NCBI GenBank assembly: GCA_947561395.2
Contig: OX387184.1
Location: 4,836,001 to 4,900,000 of the forward strand
DNA length: 64,000 nucleotides
From: Buxus sempervirens
Taxonomy: Eukaryota; Streptophyta; Magnoliopsida; Buxales; Buxaceae
Direction: 5' to 3'
In this document: piece by piece, positions 34,877 to 46,669 of the stretch
Numbering within the stretch: the first letter of the stretch is position 1
Layout: each line of letters opens with the position of its first letter
Notes under the pieces: generated by a model
Told to the model about the DNA's origin: nothing
Databases searched by the model: none
The model's input: the letters and a program-made list of their open reading frames with translations, nothing else
Made by a program: the position numbers and the translations under genes

Positions 34877-35020
34877 CCGATGAAGCAGTTGAGGTGGATA
34901 CAAGCGCTAGTTCTCTGTTTTGTGTACAGAAAGCAAGCAACGAAGGAGACGAGATTTGTACTTTTAATTTGTTTCGGACGGCAGAGAGAGAAGACGACGA
35001 GTGGCCAAGTAATGAATCCA
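34877..35020 (-). other. Untranslated first exon of the unit 3 Sec14-like gene
   Basis: It is homologous to 15750-15873 and 25440-25563 and is followed on the minus strand by a GTACGTTAAC donor. The 5' limit is estimated. Confidence 0.45.
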
Positions 35021-36477
35021 TTTATTTCTCTTGTGGTGAATATTGTTTAGCGTCGTGAGAAGGTTATTTCAAAATCGGGGGGGTGGGTGGTGTGGTGTTG
35101 TTGTCGAGAGAAGGTTATTCATTTTAGACAGCGAGGTGAGGCAGTTCTATGCAACTGTGTCTATTAAGTATTAAATGCTCACGTTTTTCGTTGGAGTGTG
35201 AACGGGGCCGAGCTTATGCGGCTCAGGTGTAGTGCAGACGCAGCTATGTTGGTGGTGGTGAGTCTGGTGACCTCCTATTGGGCCAACTCGTCAGACCACG
35301 TATGGTTGTTGACCGAGTTTGATGAGGTGGTCCAATAAGAGGCCACCATCCCCTACCCGCGCTCCGAACTTTCACGCATTTGATCTGCATGCGCAGAGGT
35401 GTGGGTCTCGTTTCTTTGATGAGCTGGCACCGATATTAGGTGGGTTAGTTCAAAGTACGGTTTGATTATTTTATTTTATTTTGTAATATGAAATCTGAAA
35501 TTTGGATTAAAAAATGATATATAGACATGGCGATGGAGTGGTTTTGCCCTGAACCTAATGGGTAGGGTTTGGTATAGGATAAATCGGGTTAGGCTATAGT
35601 CCGATCCACCCGAACTTGACTTTAAGCCATTAAAATATTTTTCATTTATTTTTTATTAGTAAATATACAATTAATTTATATTATATATTTCATTTAAAAA
35701 CATTCATATTATTAAATTTTATAATATAATCGGGTCAATCCTTACTCATCCTGTTACCAACCAACTCGATCGAGTTCGGAGCAGGTTTGATATGGGCTAA
35801 ACCCTTTATACGGATGGGTTAGGTGTGAATTAAAAAAATTGCTAAAAGTGATAAATAAAATGTATCTCGTGTTAGACGCGTTTTATTTATTTTTATATTT
35901 CTGTTATTCCTCTCGTTCGAGAATTTGTGGAATCAACATATTTTATTTTTAACGTCAAATGATGCCAAAAATAAGGAAGGAATATTTCCAACACATTTTA
36001 TGACTAGAAAATTCAATTCAACGAATATTATAAAGCGTAGAAGCGAAAATCAACAAACAGCGAAGAATCTCGTATATTTGGTTGTTTGAGAAGCCAAGTC
36101 AACGTACGTCGGTTTAGACTTTTCTATACGCGTAGGCCTGTGAAAAGCTCCAATTAAGGGTGTTGATAGACGCTCCAAATGATTTAAACCGTGATAATTG
36201 TACATATTTCAAATCCTCTTTTATGAAAGTATGATTCCTGAACCATACCTGATCCAAGTACAGGAACCACAGATCCATTCCCTTGACTAATCACTAACAT
36301 GATCAACGTCAATATAACCTTTCAATGACTCACTAACAGCTCCTTCCTTAGCTAACTAATTTGCAAAGGAATTTATCATTCTAGGTATGTGGCCCAATGA
36401 GATATTCAGCGAATGTACCAAGAAATGAACCAACCCCATAGTATGGTATAAAACCAAATGTATAGGGAACATAGATT
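35021..36477. other. Promoter side and tail of unit 3, then unique DNA
   Basis: To about 36130 this matches the tails of units 1 and 2 (for example GGCGATGGAGTGGTTTTGCC and GGTATAGGATAAATCGGG). After that the sequence is unique. No gene was recognised. Confidence 0.45.
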
Positions 36478-36776
36478 TGTTAAGGAATATATTAAATGTA
36501 TAAAGTTCGCCCCTTACTATCAGCTTAAGTTTTTAGTAGGAATGGTGTTCTTCATGGTATCGGAGCCTTAGGTAAATGCCAAGATCTTGGGTTCAAACCT
36601 CTACTCCACTCGTTGAGAAAAAAATATTCCACGTGTAAGATCTCCCTAAAATGGATCACCTAAAAATAGGTTTGAGTCCAGTCCAAACGTGAGGGGGAGT
36701 GTTAAAGAATATATTAAATATATAAAGTTCGCCCCTTATTATCAACTTGAGCTGTTAGTAGGAACGGTGTTCTACA
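36478..36776. mobile_element. Complete-looking TRIM retroelement, 77-bp LTRs
   Basis: The LTRs at 36478-36554 and 36700-36776 start TGTTAAGGAATATATTAAAT or a close variant and end in CA. The 5' LTR is followed by TGGTATCGGAGCC (Met-tRNA-type primer-binding site), and the 3' LTR is preceded by the purine tract GAGGGGGAG. Flanks AGATT and AGATC share four of five bases. There is no coding region, as is normal for TRIMs. Its LTR family also left fragments at 13036-13145. Confidence 0.88.
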
Positions 36777-37984
36777 AGATCCTCACCTGTCGAGTTGAAG
36801 AGTTAAACTTGAAACCAACCTGATTATTTTTGGGTTAACAATTCCAAACCCGAACTCAACTCACGTGTTGAAATAGTCAACCCAAATGCCACCTTAGACC
36901 AGTCGGGTTGCCTCGTACGTTATGGGTCACAATTGTCACCTCTCTGTACACATTTGTGTTTTGAAAATTATTTTATGCCCTAAATATTTATTAATGTTCC
37001 GTTTTCGTTTGGTTTCGTACAATACTAGATATTTACCTGTTAATAATCTGATGCCATTACCAGTTATACATCCCAAGTTGTTCATATTCTTGTATCATTT
37101 TTATTAAGAAACACAATTCCTCTAGTATGGTACCGTGGTACCACGGGCTTCTACTGTTTTTGGTGATCGTTTCCTATTGTCACGGAAACGTTGCAATGTT
37201 TCGTGGATGCAAGCTACCCCTATTAGCTTGCAAAATATGGTTTGTTCAGAGGCTTACATCGGTTGGCTCTCATGTTCACATTTCACCCCTGAGGCCCTTA
37301 TCATAACATTTGGAAGCTAGCCTTAGCCTCCGCGACCGTTAGGTTGATATATGCTTGGTCACCAAATCTGAAAACTGGGATTGGTCGACTCCAAAGCAAA
37401 CATCCATATCAATAACCGAACCGGTTTGTTTCACATGACCAGTCAACCTACGTTGACCATGTGCTCAACCCAATGGGATGAAATCAATTGCGGGGCCCTG
37501 CATTGCTTCCTGTTGGAGTAATTGGATTCTTCCACGTGTAGCGTCACATATGGTTAATGTTTTTTTTTCTTTTTCTGTAAATGCTTTATGGGGTCACTTG
37601 GAAAACACCGATAGTGGGATGTTACACGTGGAGGGATCCCACTTTTTTTTTTTTTTTTTTTCCATCGGAGACGAATCCGTCCCGTTTGGAATTTGGCACT
37701 GACGTCAGCGCTGGCCCACTTAAGGCAACATCCGAGGCATTGTGGCGCTCCAGGCTCCAGCTAAAATATTAGCGAGTTGAATAATAGCAATTTGGCTTTG
37801 ACGTCGCACGAGTTCCAAGAAATCACGAATTTCTCAAAAACTACCATAAATGCCTTTATGAATGAATGCTCCACGTAAGCTGTGGGACCCTTTTAAACAA
37901 ACAGCGAACACAAATGCCCCCTCTCCGAACGTATTCACAGAAAGCCCATCGTTACCCTCGCAGCCAAAATCCTTTCTCATTGTA
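36777..37984. other. Intergenic region
   Basis: Around 36800-36945 there is a decayed GGGTTGG/CAACCC hAT-like end. Two short frames around 37478-37772 span a T tract at about 37645-37664 and have no homologue I know. A palindromic GGTACCGTGGTACCACGG occurs near 37126-37145. No gene is supported. Confidence 0.35.
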
Positions 37985-38998
37985 TGGTTCCGTTTGGTAA
38001 CGTTTTTATTTTCTTGTTTTCAAAAGTAAGAAAACAAAAAGTACTTATCTGCTTTTCAGAAGATCTTTTGTTAAAACAAAGCTATTTGGTAAACTTTTGT
38101 TTTGTTACTAAGAAGCAAAAAATACATGTTTGATAACTACAGTAGCATGTAAATTGCTTTTATGCTATTATATAAAACTACTGTAAACAGTTGATGCATT
38201 CTACTTAAAAATATATTTGATGTATATTGTAATAGGTTGAGGCGTTGAGCAATAATCAGGTTGATTCAAGTTGAATCTGTTTATTGGTGGGTTGAGAAAA
38301 CCCAAAACCAAACCTAACTCACCAATAATCGGGTTCAACCCACCAACCCAATTAAATTTTTTTTATTTTTTAATTATTAAAAAATACACCAATAGAAAAT
38401 ACCATGAATTAATGATACAATTTAGGGTTAAATGGATCATTATCAGGTTAAACAAGTCATTATCAGTTAAACGGACCATTATCGAGTTAAACGTGTCAAT
38501 ATCAGGTTAAACAGATTATTATTAGGTTAAGCGGGTCATTATCGGGTTAAACGGGGCATTATCAGATTAAACGAATCATTATCATGTTAAACGGGTCATT
38601 ATTGTATTAAACGAGTCATTATCGGGTTGAACGGATCATTATCGAGTTAACCGGGTCATTTTCGAGCTAGATTCGAGTTGACCCGAATACGAAAGAATTA
38701 CTAAATCCCCAACTAGAAGCCGACCCAACTATTACACGAGTCAACCCAAACCTGTTTATTCAAGTTGGATTAGACATGATGGGTCAATTTTTTTTCAGTC
38801 TAGTTTTATGTTAAAGGTTAGAAGCAAGAAAGTAAATTTATGGTTAAAGTGAGAAGCAACATTTCTATGCTTATTTTGAAAAACAATGAAATTGCTTCAT
38901 GTGTGCATAACCAAACAATACTTTTGCTTTTGAAAACAATTTTTTTGCTTTCAAAAACAAAAAAAAACACTTCTAAAAAGCATTACCAAACAATACCT
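37985..38998. mobile_element. TIR element carrying a minisatellite-bearing insert
   Basis: The left end GGTTCCGTTTGGTAACGTTT and the right end, read outward, AGGTATTGTTTGGTAATGCT are imperfect inverted repeats, and both are followed by AAAACAAAAA and GCTTTT-type sequence. The GTTTGGTAAC motif recurs at 38088 and 38915. The middle (about 38225-38800) is a separate GGGTTGA/TCAACCC-rich insert that contains the 20-bp repeat array. Target duplication not resolved. Confidence 0.55.
38425..38663. repeat. Minisatellite: 12 copies of a 20-bp unit
   Basis: The consensus is close to GGGTTAAACGGGTCATTATC, repeated about twelve times with one to four differences per copy. One copy is 19 bases long and the rest keep a 20-bp period. 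The frame at 38271-38510 simply reads through part of it. Confidence 0.88.
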
Positions 38999-40558
38999 TT
39001 ATTAGTAGAGAGAAACCAAATACTGCATCTTTGCTTGCTTATCTCAAATGCTCCCTTGTTAAAATGAACTTCGAAAGAAACCAATTTGTTATAGAAAAGG
39101 ATCTGGAGCGGCTTCTACCTTCTACTGTTACTGTTCATGCCCAGAGGTTTTGCAGTAAAGGCGTGTACTTGGCAAATTTATTTTGGTTTACTAAGGTGTG
39201 GCCAAACCATAGATCGGATGTAACCTTCGTGTCTCATGTGATTTCTTAAAGTCACGTGACATGTGGGGTCACCCCATCTGAAAACCATTTTAAGAAAAAA
39301 AAATCTCTGAGTCCTCTCCTCCTCCCTTGTACCTTTCACTTCCGAACAAAAAATGAGGGGATGAAATCGTCTGTCTCCCTTTCATGAAATGGTTTTTATG
39401 GTACCTGAGATGCTGTCATGTGAAGCTTCTCATTACTAGTGTTTTGTCATGTGGGCCTCTATACCACAGCATCTCACAGTCGCATCAGGCCACAGACGAT
39501 TTCTTCCCTGCTACTACCATCATGTATAATGACACGTCAACACCATGCGAAGAGTGTAGAGGTTAAGAGTACATGCACCTGGCGACAAACTCAACGGTAC
39601 GCGCATTTGCGTATTAAGTCATGCTGTCATAGTCTTGAAAAAAATGGCCATTACGAACCGCGCTGATAACGGCATTACACCCGTTATTGTTTCATAGTCT
39701 ATTGCGTGTTTAAGAAGCAATCAGCTTCCTCTTAAATAACGTAGCTCGTTTTATGCCTTGAAAGCGATCATCCGATGACAGATTCCCCTTTCTGACGCAT
39801 ACTCGCTGTTGGAGTAATTGATTTACTCACAAAGTCGGTTTCTAGAAAACCATTTTTCTTCTTTATGTGTTCATTCCGAAAAAAGTGATTAAACGGACTA
39901 AACAAAACTAATTTTCAAATTGATTTAAGTTCTATTTTTTACTTCTTTTTTATTCTTATTTTTTAATTTTAATAATTTGTGTTATAGATAGAAAGGGAAT
40001 TTTAACAGCTAGCTTTATTTAGTTTACTTACCCAAAAAGAAATAGTGGCCTTAGTAGTAATTATGTGAAGAATCACGCTAAACCCGCATTAATTTTCTAA
40101 CTTAATACGGCATAATTTGTCTGATCCCTTACCAAACCTCATCCCTGAGCAAGTTAACTCCAAGGGTATTTCCGTCATAACGTGTGTTTTAAACAGTTGT
40201 ATAGTCTTGTAGACTAGGACTAGGAGTATCCGTTACAGTCCGAGTGGTATTTCCGTAATACTCGCATGGCCGCGACCCTGAAAGGAACAGCTTCGTCCCT
40301 TTCTTTTGGCCCTTTTTCTGCTTTTGTTTACTTTGTATCCGTTGAGAGCGCGTTCCATTCTCTCTGTAATCTTCAGTCTCCTCAAAGCACACTTCCAATG
40401 CTTCGCTTTTGACAAATGCAGAGATCCTTAGGGCTTTTTTCGTTTGCCGACACAGTCAATATCTTCTCTTACAAGAATACTTCTTCCGAAATGCTGGGAT
40501 TTGTATGGTCTATCTCACCGGAAAATTGATTCACTACTGTTCCGATACGACCAGAGCG
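38999..40558 (+). promoter_or_regulatory. Intergenic DNA, foldback element and kinase upstream region
   Basis: At about 39355-39518 the arms GGATGAAATCGTCTGT and ACAGACGATTTCTTCC, with GAGATGCTGTCATGTG / CAGCATCTCAC, form a foldback MITE. The last 300 bases before the kinase ATG form a TATA-poor, mixed-composition leader. The frame of the kinase stays open back to an ATG at 40409 with no stop between, so a 50-residue N-terminal extension is possible but unlikely. Confidence 0.45.
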
Positions 40559-41524
40559 ATGGCGTCGGCGTCGGAAGAACACTCCAGCGACAATGGAAGC
40601 TCGGTTAGTTCCATATCGCATAAGCTGACTACGAAAGTACCAGTGATCGGTCTCAAACTATACATTCTCATCATAATATGCGTTGTATGTGTGATCGCCA
40701 CTGGTTTATTGGTTCTTCTATGCTTACGTTGGAATCGGAACTCGAGAAAGCGTCGAATGCGTGTAAACCACACCTCAGGTTTAATCCCTCTGGTTTCTAA
40801 GGACATTGCCGAAATAAAAGCCACGGATCGGATGGCAAAAGATAAGATCGAAGCTACGGAGAAAAGGAAGAAAGACGAGAAAGGATTTGGTGTTGCAGAG
40901 ACAGATTATGCGGTCAATGCTGGAAAGAAGAGCTCGGAGAGTAATGTATCCGGTGGAAGTCAGACCTCGTCGTCGGGGGTGTCGGCGGAGGTTCAAAACA
41001 TCGGGTGGGGCCGATGGTACGCTTTGAAAGAGCTGGAAGTTGCGACCGGCGGATTTTCCGATGAGAATGTGATCGGAGAAGGTGGTTATGGAATTGTTTA
41101 CAGAGGAGTTTTGCCGGATTGTTCCATAGTTGCTGTGAAGAATCTTCTGAATAACAAGTGAGTATAACAAAGAATCAAAAGAGAAAAATTGAGCGTGTAC
41201 GATTGATCCGAGCCTCTCTTTTTCTCCCCCTAATTTTTATTACTTTATTGTAGTTTCCGAATTTTAAATTTTTTAACAAGAGAAATAACGTAAACATTGA
41301 AGCCTATGTCCGACCTGCCTTTTCTAGTTTGGCACTTTGGCTCCTGTTTGTGATGGAGTTCACTGGCGTCTGTTAGATCTGCACACGCTCCTCATGTTCT
41401 TAACTGCAAATGTCTTTTAAAAACTTGGAGAAAGAAAAACGAAAAACTTTAAATATTCATTCTACTAGGGCACATTAACCCTGAGTCAAAACGCTTGTCA
41501 TCTTATAAATATTTTCTTAACAAC

Positions 41525-41588
<64 letters not shown>

Positions 41589-44500
41589 TTCTCTCTCTCT
41601 GTCTGAAGCTTAAGGAGCCAATCTTTAATTTTAGAGTGTGGATTATCTTTATTTGACTTGTTTCCAATGGGACTAGATTATTTGCAAGTGCTGATAAAGC
41701 TTCTGATAATTTTGTGAATTGGGACACAATGTAGAATCTTACCTCGTTTGGAAAATTCTGGTTTTAATGGATTCATGTCGAATCAGGAACAAGTAAATAT
41801 TTTTATAATGGCAAAGAGGCTGATGTTGATTAAGCAAACATTTATATGCACATGAACAAGGACTGCTCCATTACATATTTTTAACTTTATTCAAGTATAG
41901 GAATAATTTCTACCATTCTGTGAAAGAGAAATTGATAAGCTCTGGTCAATTATATCTGGCTGAATCACAATGTAGAATCTTACCTCATTTGGAAAGTTCT
42001 GGCTTTAATGAATTCATGTGGAATCAGGAACAAGACAGATTTTTTATAATGGCAAAGAGGCTGATGTTGATTAAGCGAACATTTATATGCACATGAACAA
42101 GGACTGCTCCATTACATATTTTAACTTTATCCAAATATGAGGAATAATTTCTACCATTCTGTGAAAAAGAAATTGATAAGCTCTGGTCAACTGTATCTGG
42201 CTGAATCACATGTTATGTTTCTTTTAATTTCCTGCTATATTTTGGGGATTATATGATATGTTCAGTACAGTTTTGTTAAGAAACAAGAAAAAAAATGCAT
42301 GTTATGCGAATAGGTTTTTGGTCATTAAATTAAGCTATTTTTCCTCCTACCTTGAAAATTTATAGATATTATTCAGCATCCACTATTTTTTTCTTTTAGG
42401 GGTCAGGCAGAAAAGGAGTTCAAGGTGGAAGTTGAAGCCATCGGAAAAGTAAGGCATAAAAACTTGGTGGGCCTTATTGGGTACTGCGCAGAAGGACCTC
42501 AAAGGTTTTCTTTGTTTACTTTTGCCTTTTAGACCAATTTGTGTGTATGGAAACAAGCAAAGATGTTTAATTCTTTCTCATCTTAGACTTTCCGTGGAAA
42601 ATTTTACTGGCCATTCAGGATGCTTGTATATGAATATATTGACAATGGAAATTTGGAGCAATGGTTGCATGGTGATGTAGGCCCTGTCAGCCCTTTGACA
42701 TGGGATGTTCGGATGAAGATTGCCATAGGGACAGCAAAAGGGTATGGCATTTATTGAAACTTTTTTTTTTTCAATTTTAAGCAGCCATGGTTTTAAATTT
42801 CAAGTGGCAACTGAAATTTAACCCCTGGAATCAGAAACTTACAACAGAAATTTAACTTAATGCATAGGCCTTATTTATCTCATCCAGGCCATAATTAGTC
42901 AAAACAGAAGCTGAAGATACTCGGTCCTTCAGATGTATTATCGTGATTTAAGCTCATCAACCAATTTGTTTGAAGCTATAACCATGATTGTAACAAAGTC
43001 CAGTTGTCAGAATTATTGGACATAGTCTCTCTCGGGTAACAGATTACAAGAAAATGCTCCCAGTATCAAAATTTTGAGTTTCCTCACGCAGTTGCATATT
43101 GTGTTGCTGCTTTGTAATTGATATTATTTTGTACTTTTTGAATATTGTCCTTTTGAACGAGGTGGCTTCAAATCAATGATGCCCTCTACATTGATTCCCA
43201 GTTCAAATGACAACCAAGAAAACTCTTGCAGAACCAAACAATGGAATATTTTAAAAACTAAAAGTGATCTTTGTTTGTGACACTTTTAGAAATATAAAAG
43301 ATTGACACCTTTAATTTATAACATGTACGTCCGAAAGATAAAACTCAATAAAGTTGGAAGTCAGTTTTCAGAATTCAACCATGTCAAGATTTTCTGGACT
43401 CTACTGAGCCGCATTATAACTATTAAAATTTTATCTTTGCCAATTGCCACTTTATTGTCCAATTTCTGATTGTGATAAACATTTTCTGAAGTATGTACTT
43501 TGAGTGATTTGCCATTGGCAAAAGTTCAAGCTTTTCTTCCTGCCACTTAACCTATTTTCCTTGATCAGCTCCAAAGAAAGCTGTGGCTTTTTTCAACGTT
43601 CCTCATTTTTTTTAAATTGCTACTTTTCTTCTAATGTTTATACATTTTCTAGATCTTTCGTCTTTCTTGAAATGTTATATATCTCTTTACACCAGACTGG
43701 CCTATTTGCACGAAGGATTAGAACCAAAAGTTGTGCACCGTGATATAAAATCCAGCAACATACTTCTGGATAAACAGTGGAACCCAAAGGTATCAGATTT
43801 TGGACTGGCGAAGCTCCTGGGATCAGATGCTAGCTATGTGACCACACGTGTAATGGGGACATTTGGGTTTGTTCTTCACCAGTCTTAAATTTTGCATACA
43901 TCTTTCCACAATCCAACTTCAAAAAATGGATCACATGTGATCTTTAAATAGTCTTTTTCTTTCTGTTGATGTGTCACCATTTTTTATCTGCTGCAGATAT
44001 GTGGCTCCTGAGTATGCAAGCACAGGTATGCTTAATGAGGGAAGTGATGTGTATAGTTTTGGAGTTCTCCTCATGGAAATAATCTCGGGACGGAGTCCAG
44101 TTGATTATGCTAGACCAGCTGGAGAGGTAATAAAAGCATATTGTTTCCTTGTGTCCATTATCAGTGGAACATCAATAGCACAACTGAATTTCGTTGGATT
44201 TTTCCAGATGAATTTGGTTGATTGGTTTAAAGGAATGGTGGCAAGTAAGCGTGGAGAAGAAGTAGTAGACCCGCTGATTGAAGTCCATCCCGCCCCAAGA
44301 TCTTTGAAGCGGGTGCTGCTTGTTTGTCTGCGTTGTATTGATATGGATGCTAATAAGCGACCAAAGATGGGGCACATTGTGCACATGCTTGAGGCGGATG
44401 AGTTTCCTTTTCGTGCTGTAAGTCCTGTTCCCTTTAATTCTTATTTTGTGATCATGCATCTGCCCTTCATATGCATGCTTAACTGTGCTTAGTTCTTTTG

Positions 44501-45683
44501 GGTCATTTGTTAGATATTTCTCAAATCACTGGTTATATTAACTTCACAAATGAACTTTGGTATCTATAGTTGTCTATATGTGCACGTTTTAGGTTTCAAA
44601 GGTGAGGTGAAGGAATAAAGAGAGTATTTGATGATATTGGCAAAACAAATTTCATTGCCTTAGTTGAATTGGTGGTAAATTATCTCTTTTAAATGGGGAA
44701 TTAACATTGTGATGTGATTTAGCTAACCCAAATAACACAAAATATGGCAGATAATGTATGCAATATATCTAATAATTTGATTTGTCAAGATAATCTTATC
44801 ATATGTAGTGGCAATGATGGCAAACAAGAAGCATAACATGGTGGATTGTGCAATCAATGTGATTTACACAAACGCCACTTCTCGGATGCATCTATCGAGT
44901 ACAAAGATGGACCCATGACACTGATTTTTAGGCATGAAACTTCTGTGGTACTATAGTTTTATCCCCTAGCTCTTTCTTATTTATATGGTTACCACTTCTT
45001 AATAATTAAATCACAAGATTAATTATTTAGCATATTAATTGTAGTTATATTTAAAGATATTTTATTTTGAATTATTTTTTGTAATATCAAAAGAGTCTTT
45101 ATTATCATCAGGTCCTAGAATTAAATGATATGTTGGCCTTCTTGAAGTGTGATCTATTACAAAACGAAAATTTTATTTTGGCCCTTTTTTTGCTATAACT
45201 TTCAAAACTAAACTTGAATTACTTTTTTTTAATATCAAAAGAGTTCTTTATTACTTTCCAAGAATTCCAATGATTTATGCAAATTCATGTAGGAATTTTA
45301 GTAGATTTATAGTTCTTGTTTCAGATTTTGGATGTTTCTTTGTATATATAGTTACTAAGTTAAATTATATGTTGGCACTCTCGAACTGAAATCTTTGACA
45401 AAACCAAATTTTATTTTTTATTTTTTTATTGATTTCATCACTACTATTCTGATTTCAGGTTGGTAGTGAAAATCATAACATCAATTCTTTCGTGTGCTGA
45501 GCTAAGGATTTACAGGATTATTATTATTATTATTATTATTATTTTGAAAAGGATGTGAATTTTCATGTATCACAGGAGCAACGATCACCCAAAGATACAG
45601 AACCTCTTCATCCCCGTGCTACATATGCATTTCCTTTAAAGCATGCAAGGCGTGATGATCCAGATTGGTCAAAATGGAGATGA
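40559..45683 (+). CDS. Receptor-like serine/threonine kinase, At4g34500 type
   Basis: Seven exons, 40559-41157, 42400-42504, 42619-42741, 43696-43866, 43997-44126, 44208-44417 and 45576-45683, join in frame to 481 residues. A short extracellular N-terminus is followed by a membrane segment (about 31-57), a basic stop-transfer (NSRKRRMRV), a linker with [15 protein letters not shown], and the kinase domain: GEGGYGIV loop (173-180), VAVK lysine 194, HRDIKSSN (290-297, RD type), DFG (310-312) and VAPEYAS (335-341). All catalytic residues are present. Start, linker and [12 protein letters not shown] match the At4g34500 subgroup of plasma-membrane kinases without an ectodomain, whose ligands are unknown. 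Intron 1 (1,242 bp) holds a C63 tract and a 241-bp tandem repeat. Translation from 40559 puts the membrane segment where homologues have it. Confidence 0.9.
41526..41588. repeat. Homopolymer of 63 cytosines in kinase intron 1
   Basis: An uninterrupted C run follows CAACA and leads into TTCTCTCTCTCTG. On the minus strand it is G63. The long run of glycine codons in the minus-strand frame at 41503-41727 is only this tract. It could be a true microsatellite or a sequencing/assembly product. Confidence 0.95.
41724..42207. repeat. Two tandem copies of a 241-bp intron sequence
   Basis: The first copy starts ACACAATGTAGAATCTTACC (about 41724) and the second CACAATGTAGAATCTTACC (about 41967). They share AATCAGGAACAAG, TGGCAAAGAGGCTGATGTTG and AAGCTCTGGTCAA with about a dozen differences. 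They are wholly intronic. Confidence 0.85.
45519..45544. repeat. (ATT)n microsatellite in the last kinase intron
   Basis: About eight ATT units lie some 30 bases upstream of the final exon's acceptor. Confidence 0.9.
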
Positions 45684-46669
45684 TCTTTGTTAATGGCAGT
45701 CTATGAGAAGGTAACATAATTTTTTAGTTTGTAAAGTTCCATTTAAAAGATATCATTCATGCCCGTTTTGTTCTAGGTATTGTATTTCCTTTCATCATAT
45801 ATTACAGTGTCCTACCAGTACTTGTAAATATTATTCTATTTCCCCGACATTTAAGTTTATCTGACATCCATTTAGCTGAATACATAGCAAAACCTTCTAT
45901 ATTCAGTTTGGGATTTTGACATTCAATCTGCATGCATTGTCCTGATAGAAAGTGAGGATATTCCTTATCTCGACAGGGTTATGGAGCCGTAAAGAAGGAT
46001 GCCCGGTGAAAATATGATTCTATGGTTACTTCATTAATTTTACCCAAAATGCCAAGCTGCTTTTAACATCAACGCCTTGTTCAAATGTTTTGGTATTTTG
46101 ACATTCAAATATCTCCCTTTCCAGTTGCTCCCAATCTTTAGTACGAATGGCATTTCCCATGGGACTTTTGAAACCAGAAGAAGGATCTGGCAAGACGCTT
46201 CAATTGCAAAAAAATGGATTGAGGTCAGAAAAAGCAATTCATGAAGTGAACAGATTGAGTAAGTTGAACCATCGTCATTTCGGGGTTGCAGTATTTGGAT
46301 TTTTTTTTTTTTTTTAGAACTCAAGGTATCCATCCGGGCCGCATATGCTCAAGCGATTAAGCAATCAATCCTTAAGGGCCCATATAAGATCATGCAACCC
46401 GCAGACTAGGGTAAGTCTAAAGCCTATAGACCTTATGCATCCATAGGCTAGGGTAAGTCTAAAGCTTATAGACTTTATGCAGGTGGTCCCAAGAAATTGT
46501 CCTTAAGTATTGACCACAAGCCAACAGCCGGGTTACATCTCAAGGGAATTTTCTTCACCTAAAATCCTACACTGTCCCTGCATTGTCATTGGTGTAGAAG
46601 ATACATCTTATGGAAATTTTCTACACCTAAAATCCTACACTATCTCTACATTGCCATTGGTGTGGTAGA
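45684..46669. other. 3' region of the kinase gene and repeat-rich intergenic DNA
   Basis: After the stop codon come 3'-UTR-like sequence and a T tract (46300-46314). At 46408-46484 a GCTAGGGTAAGTCTAAAGC / TATAGAC motif occurs twice. At 46540-46665 a CACCTAAAATCCTACACT motif occurs twice, with a third copy beyond the hAT-like element (47438). No gene. Confidence 0.45.

Larger units (their letters stand above)
27895..36130. repeat. Tandem duplication, unit 3 (oldest)
   Basis: Similarity to units 1 and 2 starts inside exon 2 of the At1g01500-like gene (AGGACAGA, about 27903), is interrupted by two retroelement-type insertions, and resumes through the Sec14-like gene to about 36130. It lacks the H1 Helitron and the leader-intron TRIM that units 1 and 2 share, so it split off first. 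Confidence 0.83.

Noticed and set aside
41503-41727. Glycine-rich protein on the minus strand
   Set aside because: The glycines are the translation of the C63 tract.
9368-45683. Conserved gene order with Arabidopsis At1g01500-At1g01540
   Set aside because: The kinase fits the At4g34500 subgroup better than At1g01540, so the apparent synteny is not supported.
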